A stretch of 64,000 bases of DNA from Verrucomicrobiia bacterium DG1235 (lineage in GTDB: Bacteria > Verrucomicrobiota > Verrucomicrobiia > Opitutales > Opitutaceae). Numbering within the stretch: position 1 is the stretch's first letter; each line of letters starts with the position of its first letter. The notes under the pieces were generated by a model that had not been told where the DNA came from, did no database searches, and saw nothing but the letters and a program-made list of their open reading frames with translations. The DNA lies in NCBI GenBank assembly GCA_000155695.1, contig DS990592.1, positions 4,682,961 through 4,746,960 on the forward strand, written 5' to 3'. Made by a program: the position numbers and the translations under genes. Positions 60,229 through 64,000 of this stretch are shown piece after piece.

Positions 60229-63200
60229 CAGTCGAAGGAAGCGTGGAGTTTGCGCATCCGCGCTTTCAGGCGGGGAATAGATTGAAAATCACGATCGAGG
60301 GAATGGGAGAAGTGGAAGGGATACCGGAAAATGGTGTTATGCTTGCCGGGCAAAGCGCTGAATTAACTGCAAAGCCAGAGGCAGGTTGGAGCTTCGATCG
60401 TTGGGAGGGTACCTTCGAGAGCGAGTCTGTTACAATCGAGTTGTCAGGCGAAATTTCGGAGTCGTTGACTGCGATATTTACTCAGGATCTGGCTCTGGGT
60501 GATACAAGTCTTGTTGGCAAGAGTAAGACCCCGTGGGAGTCAACGGATGGAGGAGGATTGTTCTGGGAAGGTGTTGATTCTACAGATCTTTCTTTTGAGG
60601 TCGAGGGACCTGCAATTGTTTCATTCAAAACGTATTTTACAGATGGATACAGGGCAGGATTGCGGATTGATGGCCGTAGTGAAGTTTCGCTCGAACTAGA
60701 CCCCGAGGGAGGTCTGGAAAGCCATGTGTTAGAATTGGATTCGGGTGAACATGTTGTAGAACTATTCGGCATTGGGGAATCTGCTTCTTCTCCATTGAGA
60801 ATAGGAATTGGCGACTTGAAGGTGGAATCGGGTTATTTTGTAACATTGGAAGCAACTCAGGGCGGAACAGTTGAAGGATTAAATATTGGGACTACCCGTA
60901 TCGCTCAGGAGACTGAACTAATTTTTAAGGCAAATCCGACTGATGAATATGTCTTTCTCGGTTGGTGGGGTGATGGAGAAGGAGTAGGGGATGAACTTGA
61001 TTTGACCGTGGAAGGGGAGTCTCAAGTGACTGCTCATTTTGGGATCCCATTGGATGGGGAATTGTTCATTGCGGAGGGTGAGAAGGGGAGTTGGGTGCAC
61101 GATGACGAAGGCTGGACTTCTCCGAGTGAACTGGGAGCTGAAGAGGTGCTACGTATCTATGGGAAACTTAAGGGTCCATCGCATTGTGAAATTTCGTTAT
61201 CTTCGCAAGATGGCGAACTAGATATTGAGTCTAAAATTTATTTAGACACTTGGGGACAAGGAAGGTTGTTTACTGGAAATACGAATATTTTGGTTCCTGA
61301 TGGGGAGCATCTATTTTGGATAGAGGTGAAAGCGAAGGATGATACTGTCTTCATTCCTTTCCGTATAGATACGCCGGTGATATCCTATAGTGTATATTTG
61401 TCAGTTCCTTGGGGTAGTTTTGCGAGCCAACCAGCTTTGGATCGAATTGAAATACCGAATCAGCATCCTTTATGGCAAGGACGTGTACGGCGAGGCGAAT
61501 TATTGAGCTTTGAAGCGGAGGGATTTGGAGAGGAAGAGTTTGTGGGTTGGACAGGCGATCTAGTTGGATTTGGAGAGGAAGGTAGTATCGAGGTTAATAG
61601 TCAGATTAGTGGAGTGGCGAAATACGAACTACCGCGTTTTACGACTGGTGAGGTGGTGTGGGAGGTCGATCGCCCGGGGTCAGTTTACAACGATCGCTGG
61701 GTAGACGATTCAATCGCTCTGACGGGTGAATCGTTAGAAGTCGCGTTGACGGCTACTGTCCAGGGACCGGGGATGCTGATTGGAGGCAAGTATCTTCTGG
61801 AATCTCTACTTGTTACGGTGGATGGTACTGAAATTATAGATACGAGTAGTTCTCTAGCTATTTTGATAGATGAAGGTTATCATGAAGTTGAATTGAAGCT
61901 GAAGGCTAGTAGTGGGTATCCTTTCGATTGGGTAGATAATGCTCCTGGAATACGTTCGTTGAGTTTTGTGTCTGGCTACCGAGTTGATACAAAGTCCAAG
62001 GGGGGAGGGAGCGTAGAAGTTAGTCCCCAAGGTCCGTTTTTCGAACGAGGTGAAACATTGACGTTTGAAGCGATACCGAACCAAGGAGCGAAATTTAACT
62101 CTTGGAGTGGACCTTATGGGGACCGTCCGAATCCGTTTACAATCGAAGTCCAAGAGCATATGTCTGTGGATGCTCTTTTTAGCCAAGAAATTGTGGTAGA
62201 TGGGAGGGAGTGGGAGTTTGAGGGATTAGCTTCAGAGTATTTTGAGGCTTGGTGGTGGGAACCTGGATACATGTCTTGGAAGTTGGTAGCTGGTGATGGC
62301 ATACAAGAAGGAAGCGTTAGAGGAACTTTATTGTTGGAGGAGAATTCTAGTGTCGGGTTCAAATTTGAACTACCCGATTATATAGACTCACTAAAAGGAG
62401 AGGTTAAGGTTGATGGAGAAGTATTGGAGTTCAACTGGATGGACAATATGGGTTGGCGCTCTCTAGAAGCAGGTGAGCATGTAGTTGAAATGAATTTTGA
62501 ATACGATGGCGAAGTGTTTAAAGACTACCTGCATCGTTGGGTCAGATTGTCGTTGCCGATCTATGAGTACAGTTACGAGGTTAAGGTGCTTGGTGAATCC
62601 ATCCCTTTTGAGGATGGTCTATATCCGGCTGGTGAATATATCGTTCTAAATACACCGTTGGTAGACGATGATGGGAATCGATTTTCGGGGTGGTTGACAA
62701 AAGGGTCGAGCTACGGTCAATCGAATTGGTATAGCTACGAGCAAGAGATCAGACTATTTGTTGACCGAGATATTCAAATGCAGGCGGTTTATCGACCTTT
62801 CCCTTTGGAATTGTCTAGGGTCACGCCACGAACTTCTTTTGATGGGAACTTGGTCGTAGTGGAAGGGAGTGAAGGGGAGGAGTTAGTTTCAACTGAAGGT
62901 AAAGTTGAGCTTTTTGCCCATGAGGATATGACTATAGAGTGGATGCAACTTCAGAAGGCTAGCAATAGGAACTGGCAGTACAAACGTCGTTTTGTAGAGA
63001 AAGGCACGTCGCTTAGAATTGATAAGGGACTGCTCTTAAAGGGATTTTTCCAGAGTTTCGAGTGGGCTCCCAATTACGATTCTTCCAGAACCGTAGAGGT
63101 GAAATACGATGTAGATACGAGTCAAGTCGTGCTCGATGAGAACTCTACAGGCGCCTTGGTCGGGTGGATTGTGGATGGAGCGCTTTTGCCAGCGGATGCT

Positions 63201-63992
63201 TCAATTGAATTAGATGAAGGATCTAATGAAGTCGTTAGGCCAGTTTTCAGAGGAAGCATTGCGACTGATTTCGGCGAGGTGGCCCTAAATCATGAAAGTG
63301 CTTGGGGCAGATGGTCACGCACGGGATTAGGAGAAGATGATTTTCGCTGGAGAAGCGAGATTGGAACAGGGGCGCCCCTTGAGAATTCGATACAGCTGAT
63401 GGTCGAAGGACCTGCTTTTTTCCAGTTTCGGGGTTATATTACCAATGAATATGAAGGAGATCATGAAGTGCGTCTTGATGGAGAAAATTATAATATTTGG
63501 AATGTGAGCTTGGGAGGGAGTGTTTCAGTTGGAATTCAAATACCTTCTGGTGAACACGAGCTTGTATTCATTCATCGAGGAGAGCCGAAGAGTTCCTTCG
63601 TTTTAGAACAGGTTGAGCTTTTACCTGGCTATACTATCGCACGCCGTGTATTCGATGGTGGATATTTAGAGCCAGCATTCGGAGCCGAATTTACCGAAGA
63701 AGGTCAGGTTGTAGAGTTTGTGGCTATGCCGGATAGTGGATACAATTTCTCAGGTTGGAATGATGGATATACTGGAGGGAGAAGGCGTTTGATAAGAATC
63801 GGGAACGAGAAAGTTCCAGAGCCAGTTTTTTGTCGAATAGAGAGTGTTGAGATAGATGGACGCCTTTGGCGGTTAGACAATGTAAAGTTTCAAATGAATG
63901 GATCTGAATACTTGTTTCGAGGAGCTGGGGCATTGGAAACTGAAATAGAGGGCCTGCTGTATTGGTGTTTGAGTATAGTAGTATCTGAGTGA
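60180..63992 (+). CDS. Large secreted repeat protein, continuation of the 59269 gene
   Basis: This frame of 1270 residues repeats a unit of roughly 230 residues: a jelly-roll-like sandwich with EGPA.VSF or EGPAFFQF and SGEHVVEL-type strands, then a bacterial repeat with GGTVE...GTELTF-like and FLGWWGDGEG-type strands ending in A.F. Such repeats occur in adhesins and cell-surface proteins. The first residues are probably a continuation of the 59269 frame and not a true start. Near 63950 the expected EGPAVLVFEYSS pattern moves into another frame, so the stop at 63992 may also be artificial. The gene likely runs past the window edge. Confidence 0.6.
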   Translation: MERDGGWVSAGRIYEMTVEGSVEFAHPRFQAGNRLKITIEGMGEVEGIPENGVMLAGQSAELTAKPEAGWSFDRWEGTFESESVTIELSGEISESLTAIFTQDLALGDTSLVGKSKTPWESTDGGGLFWEGVDSTDLSFEVEGPAIVSFKTYFTDGYRAGLRIDGRSEVSLELDPEGGLESHVLELDSGEHVVELFGIGESASSPLRIGIGDLKVESGYFVTLEATQGGTVEGLNIGTTRIAQETELIFKANPTDEYVFLGWWGDGEGVGDELDLTVEGESQVTAHFGIPLDGELFIAEGEKGSWVHDDEGWTSPSELGAEEVLRIYGKLKGPSHCEISLSSQDGELDIESKIYLDTWGQGRLFTGNTNILVPDGEHLFWIEVKAKDDTVFIPFRIDTPVISYSVYLSVPWGSFASQPALDRIEIPNQHPLWQGRVRRGELLSFEAEGFGEEEFVGWTGDLVGFGEEGSIEVNSQISGVAKYELPRFTTGEVVWEVDRPGSVYNDRWVDDSIALTGESLEVALTATVQGPGMLIGGKYLLESLLVTVDGTEIIDTSSSLAILIDEGYHEVELKLKASSGYPFDWVDNAPGIRSLSFVSGYRVDTKSKGGGSVEVSPQGPFFERGETLTFEAIPNQGAKFNSWSGPYGDRPNPFTIEVQEHMSVDALFSQEIVVDGREWEFEGLASEYFEAWWWEPGYMSWKLVAGDGIQEGSVRGTLLLEENSSVGFKFELPDYIDSLKGEVKVDGEVLEFNWMDNMGWRSLEAGEHVVEMNFEYDGEVFKDYLHRWVRLSLPIYEYSYEVKVLGESIPFEDGLYPAGEYIVLNTPLVDDDGNRFSGWLTKGSSYGQSNWYSYEQEIRLFVDRDIQMQAVYRPFPLELSRVTPRTSFDGNLVVVEGSEGEELVSTEGKVELFAHEDMTIEWMQLQKASNRNWQYKRRFVEKGTSLRIDKGLLLKGFFQSFEWAPNYDSSRTVEVKYDVDTSQVVLDENSTGALVGWIVDGALLPADASIELDEGSNEVVRPVFRGSIATDFGEVALNHESAWGRWSRTGLGEDDFRWRSEIGTGAPLENSIQLMVEGPAFFQFRGYITNEYEGDHEVRLDGENYNIWNVSLGGSVSVGIQIPSGEHELVFIHRGEPKSSFVLEQVELLPGYTIARRVFDGGYLEPAFGAEFTEEGQVVEFVAMPDSGYNFSGWNDGYTGGRRRLIRIGNEKVPEPVFCRIESVEIDGRLWRLDNVKFQMNGSEYLFRGAGALETEIEGLLYWCLSIVVSE

Positions 63993-64000
63993 GATTTTGG

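Noticed and set aside
1..64000. CRISPR arrays, tRNA or rRNA genes, transposases, prophage genes
   Set aside because: None was seen when reading both strands; short direct repeats present are irregular and not array-like.

Overview
This window most likely comes from a Gram-negative member of the Verrucomicrobiota, class Opitutia (Pelagicoccus-like). That is an inference from three things: a TonB-dependent receptor whose mature N-terminus carries the ELSPF-type stretch I associate with Opitutae receptors, flagellar P- and L-ring genes that imply an outer membrane, and an ECF-sigma/TonB fusion and PLP enzymes in a style I associate with that phylum. No rRNA, tRNA, CRISPR array, transposase or prophage gene was seen.

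Positions 1-28003 are one continuous plus-strand flagellar locus: fliK (cut by the left edge), flgD, flgE, fliL, fliM, fliN, fliO, fliP, fliQ, fliR, flhB, flhA, flhF, a small membrane protein, fliA, motA, motB, a small Cys-rich protein, flgF, flgG, flgA (frameshifted), flgH, flgI, flgJ, flgN, flgK, flgL, fliW, csrA, flagellin and three small uncharacterised genes. Three exact sigma-54 type -24/-12 elements sit before flgD, fliO and flgF. A near-consensus sigma-28 element sits before motA, directly after fliA. The order suggests a hierarchy: sigma-54 for the hook, export and rod operons, FliA for the motor, and FliW-CsrA post-transcriptional control of flagellin. There is no flhG next to flhF, and FlhF has altered nucleotide-binding motifs.

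Positions 28009-43594 hold a PatB-like C-S lyase and an Rsm22-like methyltransferase (minus strand), a secreted multidomain protein with two carbohydrate-binding-like modules, an ABC exporter, a large TonB-dependent receptor, a 1317-residue secreted FG-GAP protein (minus strand) that shares its binding module with the first secreted protein, and a small TonB-C-terminal-domain protein. This looks like surface uptake and secreted-protein accessory content.

Positions 43806-53900 hold a fused 5-oxoprolinase, a sigma factor fused to a TonB-like C-terminal domain together with a predicted envelope partner, a Tat-exported aminotransferase, a relic of a DoxX gene, and a DoxX/pirin pair divergent from a LysR regulator. 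Positions 54230-58999 hold an orphan MacB/FtsX-type permease and an ECF sigma / membrane protein / DUF4097 operon. The right edge (59269-63992) is a secreted repeat protein that appears split by a frameshift and probably continues, degraded, beyond the window.

Short interspersed repeats occur between genes and also inside two genes in frame (the Rsm22-like and 5-oxoprolinase genes). One intergenic repeat copy carries a 60-bp insertion, and a 40-bp perfect palindrome follows fliN.
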